From positions 164,998-228,997 of the forward strand of contig NW_005200351.1 in NCBI RefSeq assembly GCF_000372725.1: a stretch of DNA of 64,000 nucleotides, given 5' to 3'. The position numbers and the translations under genes are program-made. Each line of letters starts with the position of its first letter. Position 1 is the stretch's first letter. Below are positions 39,229 to 48,499 of this stretch, piece after piece. The notes beneath the pieces were generated by a model, which was not told the DNA's origin, ran no database searches, and was given only the letters and a program-made list of their open reading frames with translations. This DNA comes from Emiliania huxleyi CCMP1516. Taxonomy: Eukaryota; Haptophyta; Isochrysidales; Noelaerhabdaceae.

Positions 39229-39307
39229 CTAATTAATTCATTCATTAAATTGATTAAAACGAATTGATTCATTAATTAATCGCTCTTGAGCGTCGACGAC
39301 CGCTCCT
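39204..39307. repeat. Exact 27-bp direct repeat around AT-rich insert
   Basis: 39204-39230 and 39281-39307 are identical (CGCTCTTGAGCGTCGACGAC…). The 50 bp between are almost pure A/T (ATTAATT repeats), unlike the surrounding GC-rich DNA. On the coding strand the insert ends TTAG next to the exon. Confidence 0.95.
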
Positions 39308-39394
39308 GCTCACACACACCGGTGTGCCAGCGGCGCGTACCCCGGAGTGATTCTGAGATCAGGTTGGGCGTTTCCCCTTTGGAGGCAGATTCTT

Positions 39395-39480
39395 AAAATA
39401 AGCATGTCTCACAGCACACTGGCACGACAAGGGCGCGGACTGGCACCCACGAGAAAAAGAATTATCCCCACGTTGGCGAG
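39395..39480 (-). repeat. Dispersed repeat family B, inverted copy
   Basis: Reverse complement contains GTGCCAGTCCGCGCCCTTGT, CGTGCCAGTGTGCTGTGAGA and CATGCTT, as at 50545 and 51530. Confidence 0.75.
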
Positions 39481-39847
39481 CCAAAATGGTGATGTCCGAG
39501 GCGCTGCGCTAGGCTCAGAGCGAGTTCGCGCTGCGCTAGGCTCAGACGGCGAAGTTCGCGCTGCGCTCGGCTCGCAGCTGATGGCGAGTTATGGCGAGTG
39601 CATAGTCAGGTGCGACATCGATGGACTCGCCCTCATTGGCCCTCAGTCACTTGTGCTGCGTCTTGTACCCGGCACACTGATCACAAGAAAGAGACTCTCT
39701 CTCTCTCTCTCTCTGATCATGCATGGGTGCGAGGTATGTGAGGTAAGACCACGCACCGCGACGAGAGGGATACGGGTGATAGCGTGTCGTATTCACGAGA
39801 TCGAGGTCGTGTCTCGACTCACGTCCCGCTCTGTCGAACGCCGTCTC

Positions 39848-40290
39848 TCACGAACTCGCTGCGACTCTCGGTCCCTTGGCGGCGCGGCGCGCACAGGCCG
39901 CAAGGGCTGCCGAGATGCCGATGGCAAAGGCCGTCAAAGCAAGCAAACCCCGCCACACGAGCAGCGGATTGCGAAACGGTTCGACAAGGTGTCGTCCGAA
40001 GAACAAAGCGAACCCAGCAAACGCCAAGGCCGCCCCGCTCCCCCGCTGTAGACGCACTCGCTCAGCACCGACAGCACGGCTTCGCACATACTGGCCGTTG
40101 CACAGCGCGAGACCAAGCGAGTGAGGCCAAAAAGGAGGACGGCTAGAGCCGCTCCAACGAACGCGACGACGAGAAACGTTTGATCGAGGCCATTACACGG
40201 CGCTGGCGAACTCGAGCCATCCTCATCGTGAGTGAGCGTGTCCCTCTCCTCGATGATGACGAGGGACTCGGCGTCGAGCACAAACAACAC
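39848..40290 (-). CDS. Small multi-pass membrane protein, frame break, partial
   Basis: The minus frame starts LFVLDAESLVIIEERDTLTH, then has a hydrophobic helix (LVVAFVGAALAVLLFGL) and SMCEAVLSVLSEC. It continues one base out of register with GSGAALAFAGFALFFGRHL and PLLVWRGLLALTAFAIGISA to a stop at 39848. One more G in the G run at about 40040-40045 would join them. No ATG, so a 5' exon is missing; a CT microsatellite lies just upstream. Unknown family, 3-4 membrane helices. Confidence 0.45.
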
Positions 40291-40317
40291 ATGATCACGC
40301 CGCAGACCAGCGCGATC

Positions 40318-40330
40318 TCTCTCTCTCTCT

Positions 40331-40411
<81 letters not shown>

Positions 40412-40453
40412 CTCTCTCTCGCTCTCTCTCTCGCTCTGCTCTCTCTCTATCTG

Positions 40454-40490
<37 letters not shown>

Positions 40491-40582
40491 GCTCTCTCTC
40501 TCTCTCTCTGTGCTCTCTCTCTCTGTGCTCTCTCTCTCTCTGCTCTCTCTCTCTGCTCTCTCTCTCTCTCTCTCTCCTCGCC
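40318..40582. repeat. (CT)n microsatellite, about 260 bp
   Basis: CT array with occasional G and A interruptions. Confidence 0.98.
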
Positions 40583-40652
40583 TGGCCCCACTCCGGGTAC
40601 TCCCCGCGCCAACCCTCCAGACCCTAGCCTCCTCCCGCGCCGGCAGGCCGCG

Positions 40653-40799
40653 GGGGCGTCACAGACTCGGAGGAGCTCGTCTGCTACACGTGCCCCGAGT
40701 GCGGGCAGCCGGGCGAGACGTCGCTCACCAAGAGCACGCAGGATGGCGCCTTCAGCTTCATCGGCCGAAGCGGCACGACCAAAGTGACATGTGCGTAGT
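40653..40799 (+). CDS. Zinc-ribbon-like exon fragment
   Basis: The frame GVTDSEELVCYTCPECGQPG, then ETSLTKSTQDGAFSFIGRSG, contains CxxCxxC cysteines and looks like one exon. It ends at TAG 40797-40799. The 18-bp GTGACATGTGCGTAGTCG is directly repeated at the end. No family assigned. Confidence 0.3.
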
Positions 40800-41383
40800 C
40801 GAGCGCTGTGACATGTGCGTAGTCGTCGAAAGGGTCACTCCCCGGTCAGTGAGCAGCGGGAGCCGACAACGCATTGACCCCCGTTCGTTGAATCTGCCTT
40901 GCCGTCCCGTCGAAAGGGTCGCTCCCCACTGTGGGGGTCGTGATTTCTTGTTGGTTTTCAAAAAATCTCTCTCTCCAAGTGCTCCGGTGAGCGGTGTGCG
41001 GTGAGTGTGAAACAACAACGCGACGTGCATAGGCCGGTGTTTGCAGTGCACACGTGTTTGCAGATAGCAGCAGGACTCCAGGAGCAGCAGCCGGGAGCTG
41101 ACAGGCTGTTTCGAAAAAAATCGCGGTGTAGTTATTTGGAGGAGAATTCTCACCGGTCGCGAACTTCACGACACGTGCGCCATCGTATGTATGAACCGGG
41201 GGGGAGGGGGGCGTGGGATCGGGACGCCAAGTGTTTGTCGAAGGAAACCAAGGGCACCCAACTGCCATATTCCCCGGCCAACAGCGTGATCTCGATCAAC
41301 CCTCCCGGTTCGGTTACAAGTTCTGCGGCCGAGGAAGCCGAAGTTGTCATCAGGACGCGGGCCCATGTCTCCTGATCGGTCCA

Positions 41384-42166
41384 ATGCTTGGCACGTCGGG
41401 ATATTCGGCCTCTCCCCCGCCAAGTACGCGGTCGGGTCCCTTCGTGCGTCGCAGCCCGCGCCACCAGCCGCAGTCGGCGGTGACGCTTGATGCAAAGCGG
41501 TTCAGTCTTCCTCCTTCGGATCTCATGGCGCCGCCGCCATCGGTGGCGGGCGCGGAGAGGTGCAAGCTTCACGTGCGGCGCGGCGACGATTCGAGCACTG
41601 CCGCCGCGTTGGGCTTCATCTCTCTCACTGATTGGTGCTCTCAAAACCAGGGAGCTGCGCAGGGTCAGCAGTGGAGGAAGCGACCACGCAGCTGGTCCCC
41701 AGACGCCGGGGTCTCGCCCGACGCCCAGCAGTCGCCTGACGGTCCGGAGGAGGCGGAGGTGCGGAACTTAAAGCTGAAGGCTCTCGCCAAGGACTTATCG
41801 CGGCCGCAATCGCCGCGCGGGGGCGTGAGCCTGCTCTCGCGCCCCGCGTCGCGCGCCGCGAGCCGCACACCCCCACCGCCGTCACGCTCCTCGGGCAACT
41901 CCTCCCTCGGACCCTTCATCTCACTGAAGTCGATGCTCGGCTCTTCAGTGCAGGGCACCTGCGCCTCGGCTGCCTCCCTCTCCTCCTCGCTCGGATCGTT
42001 TTCGCTGTCCGGGCCGGCCGGCTCAGCCCCGCGGGCGGTGTGCACCCCGCCAGGCGACGCGGCGGCCTTTGAAGCGCACAGCCTGCAAGTGCAGTGCCCG
42101 GCGCCCAAACGGCCGTCCCGGCTCAGCGACCCACTCGCGGCGGTGCAGACTGAGGCGGCTGGATGA
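41384..42166 (+). CDS. Ser/Pro-rich low-complexity protein, unknown
   Basis: 260 residues from the ATG at 41384. The composition is disordered (SASPPPSTRSGPFVRRSPRH; later SKSMLG-type Ser-rich stretches), with a possible phospho-site-rich region (RPASRAASRTPPPPSRSSG). The frame is open upstream without ATG. No domain. Coding status is plausible because the frame is long and uneven in codon use. Confidence 0.45.
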   Translation: MLGTSGYSASPPPSTRSGPFVRRSPRHQPQSAVTLDAKRFSLPPSDLMAPPPSVAGAERCKLHVRRGDDSSTAAALGFISLTDWCSQNQGAAQGQQWRKRPRSWSPDAGVSPDAQQSPDGPEEAEVRNLKLKALAKDLSRPQSPRGGVSLLSRPASRAASRTPPPPSRSSGNSSLGPFISLKSMLGSSVQGTCASAASLSSSLGSFSLSGPAGSAPRAVCTPPGDAAAFEAHSLQVQCPAPKRPSRLSDPLAAVQTEAAG

Positions 42167-43055
42167 GGCGAGCGATAGAACCCAGCGCCTCGGATGACGG
42201 AGCGAGGGGGTCGGAGAGCGCAGATGCGGACCTGTCGGACAGTCGGGACCGATCGCTGTCGTGGGCCAGGCCCCGCGCAGGGTTCAGCTTGAGCTACGCG
42301 TTGCTGTGAATCGTCGCAGTCTCGCGCGCCAGTCCCGGAGAGTATTTTTATACGTGCGCGGTCTCTCTATTGTGGCACAGCAGGCAGGAACCCCCCGGAA
42401 TGTGTCATATAATCATATATACAAAGAACACACACGACAAACACGCAGTCACTGGACACTGCACTCTCCAAGTGCTCCAAGTGCTACAGTCACAGAGCAC
42501 TCAGCTCTCAGCACACACAGCAGACGCGGCTCGTCTAGACTCTCAGAGTTGACAGGGACGTCTCAACTCTCAGGTCTCAGCGCTCTATCACCTGTTCGCC
42601 CGCGAGCGGCCGAGAGCTTCAGAGCTTGCGTATGTGCAATGTGGGGCTTGCCGATGCCGTCGCCCACCGCCCAGCACGCAGCAGCAGGCGGAGCTGAGGA
42701 GGAGTAGTCTGGACCGAGCAGTAAACACACAAAAAGCGTGAACGCCGCGCGCCGAAGGCGAGAAGGTCCAGCACGCACGACGCACCTCTCCCAGCCACGC
42801 GCGACAACCGAGACATGCAATACAATACATAATACTCAGAGGAAGGAGCAAGTTTTCCTCCCTCCCCATTGCGACTCTCCCCACGGAGCAAACAACAGGG
42901 CCCCAAAAGCCGTAGAAAAGGGCCGGCCACTACTGGCGACCTTAGATGTCGAGCCCCGCCTACGCGCTCTCCCCGCCATCTGCCAGCTGGTCCGCAGAGT
43001 CGGGGCGAGCTTCCTGAGCTCGGCGAGCCGCCGAACGAGGAGCGGAGGAGAGCAG
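42167..43055. other. Intergenic with CTCCAAGTG motifs
   Basis: Contains tandem CTCCAAGTG (42468-42486) and short repeats of CTCTCAG. No gene supported. It is downstream of the adenylosuccinate synthetase gene. Confidence 0.4.
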
Positions 43056-46000
43056 CTAGGCGCGACTTCTCAGCGCCTCCTCGAGCGACGCGCTCGGCCG
43101 GCGGCTCGCCTTGGACGGGGTCGCCCACGCGCGGGTGGCGAGGCGGCGCAGGTAGATGATCTCGTCGCCGCGCGGGCCGTTGCCGATCGAGAGGATCACC
43201 GTCTTGGTGAAGTGCTCGATGATGTCGAGCAGCTTGCACACATTCTCGGGAAGCGCCACCGGGTGCTGCTGCGCGAGCCACCACTCGGAGCGCGCGAAGA
43301 TCGGCGTCTCGCGCCAGCCGTCGACCTTCTTGAGGACCGGCTGGCAGTGCGCGAGCACCTGCTGCGTCGGCAGCTGCTCGCCCGCGCGGATGATGTCGCC
43401 GTTGCGGAAGAGGCGCCTATCAATCATTAATTATTAATGATTAGTTATTAATTAATAATGTACAGGATGTCGCCGCTCCGGAAGAGGCGCCCGTTCGAGG
43501 AGAGGGGCGTTCCCTCGGGGTGGACGTACACGTACGCGACGCAGACGGCGTACGTGTCGTAGTCGTCCGCGCGGTCAAAGGCGGAGATGGAGCAGTACGG
43601 CCCCTGCGCCTGCATGAGCTCCGCGTGCGCGACGCAGTCGAAGAAGCCGACCACGCGAGGCCGGCCCGACGTGACGCCAAACTCGCGGTGCGACGGGTGC
43701 ACGCACGAGGCGGCGGCCATGGCGACACCCAAGTCGTACGTGCCAGTGTGGTTGGTGAAAGCGCCGGGCCGCAGCAGGCCGTTCGCGCCGATGGAGCCAA
43801 AGTACTGCACGCACACGTCGCGCCAGTCGATCTGCATCGCCTCAAAGTCCTCCTTTGTCGAGTCGGTGGCCGCAAAGTAGTGCTGCGGCACGAGCGCGCA
43901 CGGGTTCGCGCCGGAGCCGACTCGCGACGAGCCTGCGGCGGCGTGCGGGAAAAGGGAGGGGGGGGGGGGGGGCGGTGAGGACGGCTGCGGCGTCCCGGGG
44001 CCCGCGACGTCTCTGTGGGAACGCCGTGCAGAGGGGGTGCGTGTTGCTTCCGCATGCGGCGAGAGCGTCTCGGAAGAGCCTCGGAAGAGCGTCTCGGAAG
44101 AGCGTCTCGGAAGCGCCTCGGAAGAAGTGTCGCGGAAGCGTCTCGCGGCTTCCGCATCTAAAGTGCGGGCCAGGCGTCTTGTGGATGTTGATGGCGAGAG
44201 GGCTGAGCGACGGCGACCCGATGTTGACGCGCGCCGCGCAGAGCATGCCCGCGGCGTCCGTGTTAGCCGACGTGCCTGCGTTGTAAACACGCCAACCTCA
44301 GGGCGGGAAGACGGTATTGCGCAGCGTATTGAGAGCACCGCGTGAAGACGAGGGGTGCGAATGCAGGGAAATGCAGCGGAATACGGTCGAAGACAGCGGA
44401 GTACGCGCCCTCTCGAGCGCTGGTTGGGGTACATGAATCCGTGTTCCGCTGCTAGGCTGGCGTGCCCGAGTCCCAAAACTTCTCCGCCGCGTTGGAGAGG
44501 AAGTATGACTGCGGACCCTCGAGCAGCACCTTGCCTGTTCACAGCAACGAGGTGTGAAGAGACGCCGTTCACAGTGGACCCTCGAGCAGTGCCTTGCCTG
44601 TTCACAGCAACGAGGTGTGAAGAGACGCCGTTCACAGCGGACCCTCGAGCAGCGCCTTGCCTGTTCACAGCAACGAGGTGTGAAGAGACGCCGTTCACAG
44701 CGGACCCTCGAGCAGCGCCTTGCCTCCGCTCGAGAGCGTCTGCCGCAGCAGGAAGGAGACGTCGGCGCAGGGCGGGAAGTCTGCGTTGTGGACGACCTGT
44801 TCACAGCAACGAGGTGTGAAGAGACGCCGTTCACAGCAGGGCGGGAAGTCTGCGTTGTGGACGACCTGTTCACAGCAACGAGGTGTGAAGAGACGCCGTT
44901 CACAGCAGGGCGGGAAGTCTGCGTTGTGGACGACGTAGCGGTCGAAGAGGTCGAGCACGTACTGCGCCTGCGGTGTGTGCGGCGCCAGCGTGAGGGTGAG
45001 GCGGTCTCTCGGCTGTCTCTCGGCTGTCTCTCGGCTGTCTCTCGGCTGCCTCTCTGCTGCCTCTCTGCTGTCTCTCGGCTGTCTTGGGTCTCCAGCTCCG
45101 CCTTGTCGCGCGCCGCGATGAAGCCGAGCACATGCGGCTGGATCTTCGAGTTCGCCTTTGCCTTCTCGTGCAGCTCCTCCTCGGTGATGCTCTTCGACGA
45201 AAGCGCGCCCCAGTACTCGCCCATGTCGCGCTCGAGCCTGCGCCGGTTGAGATCCCTGCAAATTATGACCCGCCGCACTGCCCCGGCCGCACAACGCCGC
45301 ACGACTGCCCTGCCCCGATCCCCTACCTGCCCCGGGTGTGAAACCCGCACTGCCCTGCCCTGCCCTGCCCTGCCCTGCCCGATCCCCTACCTGCCCCGGG
45401 TGTGAAACCCGCACTGCCCTGCCCTGCCCTGCCCTGTCCTGCCCCGATCCCCTACCTGCCCCGGGTGTGAAACCCACACTGCCCTGCCCTGCCCTGTCCC
45501 GATCCCCTACCTGCCCCGGGTGTGAAACCCACACTGCCCTGCCCTGCCCTGCCCTGCCCTGCCCGATCCCCTACCTGCCCCGGGTGTGAAACCCGCACTG
45601 CCCTGCCCTGCCCTGCCCTGCCCTGCCCGATCCCCTACCTGCCCCGGGTGTGAAACCCACACTGCCCTGCCCTGCCCTGCCCTGCCCTGCCCCGATCCCC
45701 TACCTGCCCCGCATATAAACCCACACTGCCCTGCCCTGCCCTGCCCGATCCCCTACCTGCCCCGGGTGTGAAACCCGCACTGCCCTGCCCTGCCCTGCCC
45801 GCCCTGCCCTGCCGTGAATACCCGGGGTCCCGCACCCCCCACAGGTTTGGAACCCACAGAGTCCGGCCGAGAGATAGCCGAGAGCTGGAGCCAGTACCAG
45901 AGGCCGCGAGAGGTGGCGGAGAGGTGGCGGAGAGTAAGCCGAGGTACAGCCGAGATCTGGCGGAGAGATGGGCGGGTCGCACCGCGCGCGCGAGCCCTGC

Positions 46001-48259
46001 TGCCCCTCGCGGCCGTTGAACAGGTGGTCGAGCCTGCGTGTCCCATACCTCCAGAGTCTCGAACCCAGTGTGGGTTCAGTCCCGAGGGTGGTGTGGTCGC
46101 AGAGATGGGAGAGCTGACCGAGCCTACCGTGCTGAAGACGCCGACATGGAGGGCGGGAGTGTGCGGTCTCGTGCAGCGCATTCCGAGCACCGCGTGTGAT
46201 ACGAGGGGTACGAGTACGGTGAGTACAGCGAAAGACGGGCGAGTACAGCGGAGTACGTGTCCTCTCGAGCGCTGGTCGGAGTCCAAGACTCCGTGTCCAG
46301 CTTCTAGAGTGGTCGAGCCGCAAGCCGCGCCGCGATGCCTTCGACGCGTGCACCGGGCCCATGCCCTGGGCAGGTGGGTTCGGGTACCGTGGGGGTAGGG
46401 GATGCGTGCACCGGGCCCATGCCCTGGGCAGGTGGGTTCGGGTACCGTGGGGGTAGGGGATGCGTGCACCGGGCCCATGCCCTGGGCAGGTGGGTTCGGG
46501 TACCGTGGGGGTAGGGGATGCGTGCACCGGGCCCATGCCCTGGGCAGGTGGGTTCGGGTACCGTGGGGGTAGGGGATGCGTGCACCGGGCCCATGCCCTG
46601 GGCAGGTGGGTTCGGGTACCGTGGGGGTAGGGGATGCGTGCACCGGGCCCATGCCCTGGGCAGGTGGGTTCGGGTACCGTGGGGGTAGGGGATGCGTGCA
46701 CCGGGCCCATGCCCTGGGCAGGTGGGTTCGGGTACCGTGGGGGTAGGGGATGCGTGCACCGGGCCCATGCCCTGGGCAGGTGGGTTCGGGTACCGTGGGG
46801 GTAGGGGATGCGTGCACCGGGCCCATGCCCTGGGCAGCGAAGAGGCGGGCCGGGACCGGTGGCGGCGGCGGCGGTGGCGAGGGCGAGGGCGGGGGCGGGG
46901 GCGAGGGCGAGGCGGTGGCGGTGGCAGTGGCGGTGGCGGTGGCGGCGAGCGCCTGCAGCGTGGAGCGGTTGGGCGCATCCCACGAGCCAATCAGGTCGAG
47001 CAGCTTGTGGTGCGGGCAGACGAGGTGGACGTTCCCGATGAAGAGCCGCTCCTTGTAGCTCACTCCGGTGCGCACCAGCTGCGACACCTCCCGCTCCATG
47101 AAGGAGACCTGCGGCGTGTGTGCCGCGGCGGCGAGCCGTCAGAGGCGGCGAGTCTGCGCCAGAGCGTTCACGTGCGCCGTGGTGTGCAGCGGCGCGCCGG
47201 GTCCATCACGCACTCTGGCCCGATCATGTTTACCTTGCCGGGCGTGAGGAGGCCTGTTCACAGCTGCAGGTGTGAAGAGACGCCGTTCACAGCGATCATG
47301 TTTACCTTGCCGGGCGTGAGGAGGCCTGTTCACAGCTGCAGGTGTGAAGAGACGCCGTTCACAGCGATCATGTTTACCTTGCCGCGCGTGAGGAGGCCTG
47401 TTCACAGCTGCAGGTGTGAAGAGACGCCGTTCACAGCGATCATGTTTACCTTGCCGCAGACCCGACGGGCAAAGGTGGAAGTCGTACTTGTGGCCGGTCT
47501 CGCCAAAGACGGTGTGCCCCGCATTCTCGCCCGAGTTGACGCGCGCGACGACCTTCACCTCGGGGTGCCTAGGCAGTGTCTAGGAAGTGTCGACGCGCCG
47601 TCTAGGAAGTGTCCAGGAAGTCGACCTCGGGGTGCCGCGCGATCGCGTCGACCGTCTTGCCCTTGCCCTCGTCCCCAAAGTAGGCGCCTGTTTGCGCACC
47701 GGAGGGGCGTGTGCGCCGCGACACCAGGGCCGCGAGTGTGTGGGAGAGAGGGTCGATGGGTGGAGAGAGGGTCGAGGGTGATGGAGAGAGGGGATGGGTC
47801 GGCGGAGGGCTGGCCGGGAGCACCGGCGACGATGATGACGGACGCTTCGGCGATGAGCGGGTGCAGCACCTCCTCAATCGGAGCCTCCTCGTACTTGGCC
47901 GTCGGCACGTAGTCCAGCTCGGGCAGCCGAGGCAGGTTCTCCAGCAGGGCGTAGATTTGCCGCCGCTCGTCGGCGAGCTGCTTGTTGTAACCCACGCCAA
48001 GCTGGCACTTTCGTGCGCCGCTCGCCGCGCGCGAGCCGGGCGTGCCGGGCGATTTGCTCATGCTGAACTCCTGCTCGTCGCCGTGCTCGTCCTCCTGGTC
48101 GTACGTGAGCGTCGAGCGAGCGGCTCGAGAAGCGGCGAGAAGGCCGCGGCGCCACAACCGCCGGGTCTCCTCCTCGAGCCGCTCATTGAGCGTGACGATC
48201 AGAGCGAGCCCGAGAGCACCGAGCGCCGCGCCGGTGGCGAGGTCGAGGAGTCGGCTCAT
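43056..48259 (-). CDS. ADSS: Adenylosuccinate synthetase
   Basis: ATG at 48259. Exons placed by frame: 47824-48259, 47636-47687, 47462-47568, 47198-47253, about 46963-47108, an unresolved middle, about 45102-45260, 44935-44967, 44724-44796, 44466-44534, 44171-44275, 43492-43932, 43056-43416. Motifs in order: AYFGDEGKGKTVDA (IMP/GTP loop), NSGENAGHT, KYDFHLCPSG-LLTPGKV, GVSYKERLFIGNVHLV, KVLLEGPQSYFL, FGVTSGRPR, ICSISAFD-like ISAFDRADDYD and IGNGPRGDEII. The enzyme converts IMP, Asp and GTP to adenylosuccinate in AMP synthesis. Odd: a 145-residue N-terminal extension with a hydrophobic anchor (LLDLATGAALGALGLALIVT) precedes the P-loop. The introns carry two introners, eight 40-41-bp elements and three satellite arrays. 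The middle exons (around YGTRRLDHLFN, 45950-46060) are uncertain. Confidence 0.85.
43417..43491 (-). repeat. Intron made by exon duplication plus AT-rich filler
   Basis: GATGTCGCCG(TTG/CTC)CGGAAGAGGCGCC occurs on both sides of an AT-rich core (ATTAATTATTAATGATTAGT). The GC donor lies in one copy and the GATAG acceptor abuts the other; splicing restores GRLFRNGDIIRAGEQ. Confidence 0.85.
44276..44465 (-). mobile_element. Introner copy 7
   Basis: GC donor GCACGCCAG, acceptor ACGCAG followed by GCACGTCGG. Core CCAACCAGCGCTCGAGAGGG and 3' CTTCACGCGGTGCTC, GAGGTTGGCGTGTTT. Splicing gives FWDSG-TSANTDAAG. Confidence 0.92.
44535..44723 (-). mobile_element. 41-bp mini-element array, site A (3 copies)
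   Basis: Three copies of GCTGTGAACGGCGTCTCTTC…GCTGTGAACAG alternate with four copies of the exon segment GGCAAGG(C/T)GCTGCTCGAGGG. As one intron the donor is GC after GGAG and the acceptor the last CAG; it restores SSGG-KVLLEGPQ. Confidence 0.9.
44797..44934 (-). mobile_element. 41-bp mini-element array, site B (2 copies)
   Basis: Two copies of the same element alternate with three copies of the exon segment GTCGTCCACAACGCAGACTT. Outer junctions are GT (donor) and CAG (acceptor); splicing gives DRY-VVHNADFPPCADV. Confidence 0.9.
45002..45090. repeat. CTCTCGGCTGT tandem repeat in intron
   Basis: About eight imperfect 11-bp units, inside intron 44968-45101 of the synthetase gene. Confidence 0.93.
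45310..45815. repeat. Minisatellite with CTGCC core in intron
   Basis: About eight units of roughly 60 bp combining CTGCC repeats with GATCCCCTACCTGCCCCGGG and TGTGAAACCC(A/G)CA. Confidence 0.95.
46124..46318 (-). mobile_element. Introner copy 8
   Basis: GC donor in GCTCGACCA, acceptor CACGGTAG followed by GCTCGGTCA (7 of 9 match). Core GACCAGCGCTCGAGAGGACA; 3' CACGCGGTGCTCGGAATGCG and GTCGGCGTCTTCAGCAC. Exon phases around it are unresolved. Confidence 0.85.
46346..46838. repeat. 58-bp minisatellite, 8.5 units, in intron
   Basis: Near-identical units beginning GCGTGCACCGGGCCCATGCC and ending GGGGGTAGGGGAT. Confidence 0.97.
47254..47461 (-). mobile_element. 40-bp mini-element array, site C (3 copies)
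   Basis: Three copies with TGCA in place of TCGTT at the centre alternate with four copies of exon segment GGCAAGGTAAACATGATCG. Outer junctions GT and CAG; splicing gives LCPSG-LLTPGKVNMIGPE, the expected enzyme sequence. Confidence 0.9.
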
Positions 48260-48344
48260 GGAGCTGGGCCGACTGCACCACGGTTTCAAGGTTGTCGGCA
48301 ACTGCACTGTGAGCTCGCAAAAGAATTTTGCGATGCTCCTCGCA

Positions 48345-48402
48345 CGACGTCCTCCCATCCCTCCCTTGGGTTGTCCGTTTTCTTTCTTTCTTTCTTTTAC
48401 TA
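48345..48402 (+). repeat. Dispersed repeat family E, copy 1
   Basis: GACGTCCTCCCATCCCTC(C/T)CTTGGGTTGTCCGTTTTC then CTTT repeats; inverted copy at 51224-51292. Lies in the divergent promoter region between the synthetase and EF-hand genes. Confidence 0.8.
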
Positions 48403-48499
48403 GGCACGCAAAAAGAAAATTCGAATTTTACTTTTAGCTTACGGGGAGGAGAGGGAGAGTAGAGTGGGTTGTGTATATTGCAATAGAATCGGCGAATAG

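Noticed and set aside
46346..46838. Regular repeats that look like a CRISPR array
   Set aside because: Units are contiguous 58-bp copies without unique spacers, in an intron of a eukaryotic gene; it is a minisatellite.
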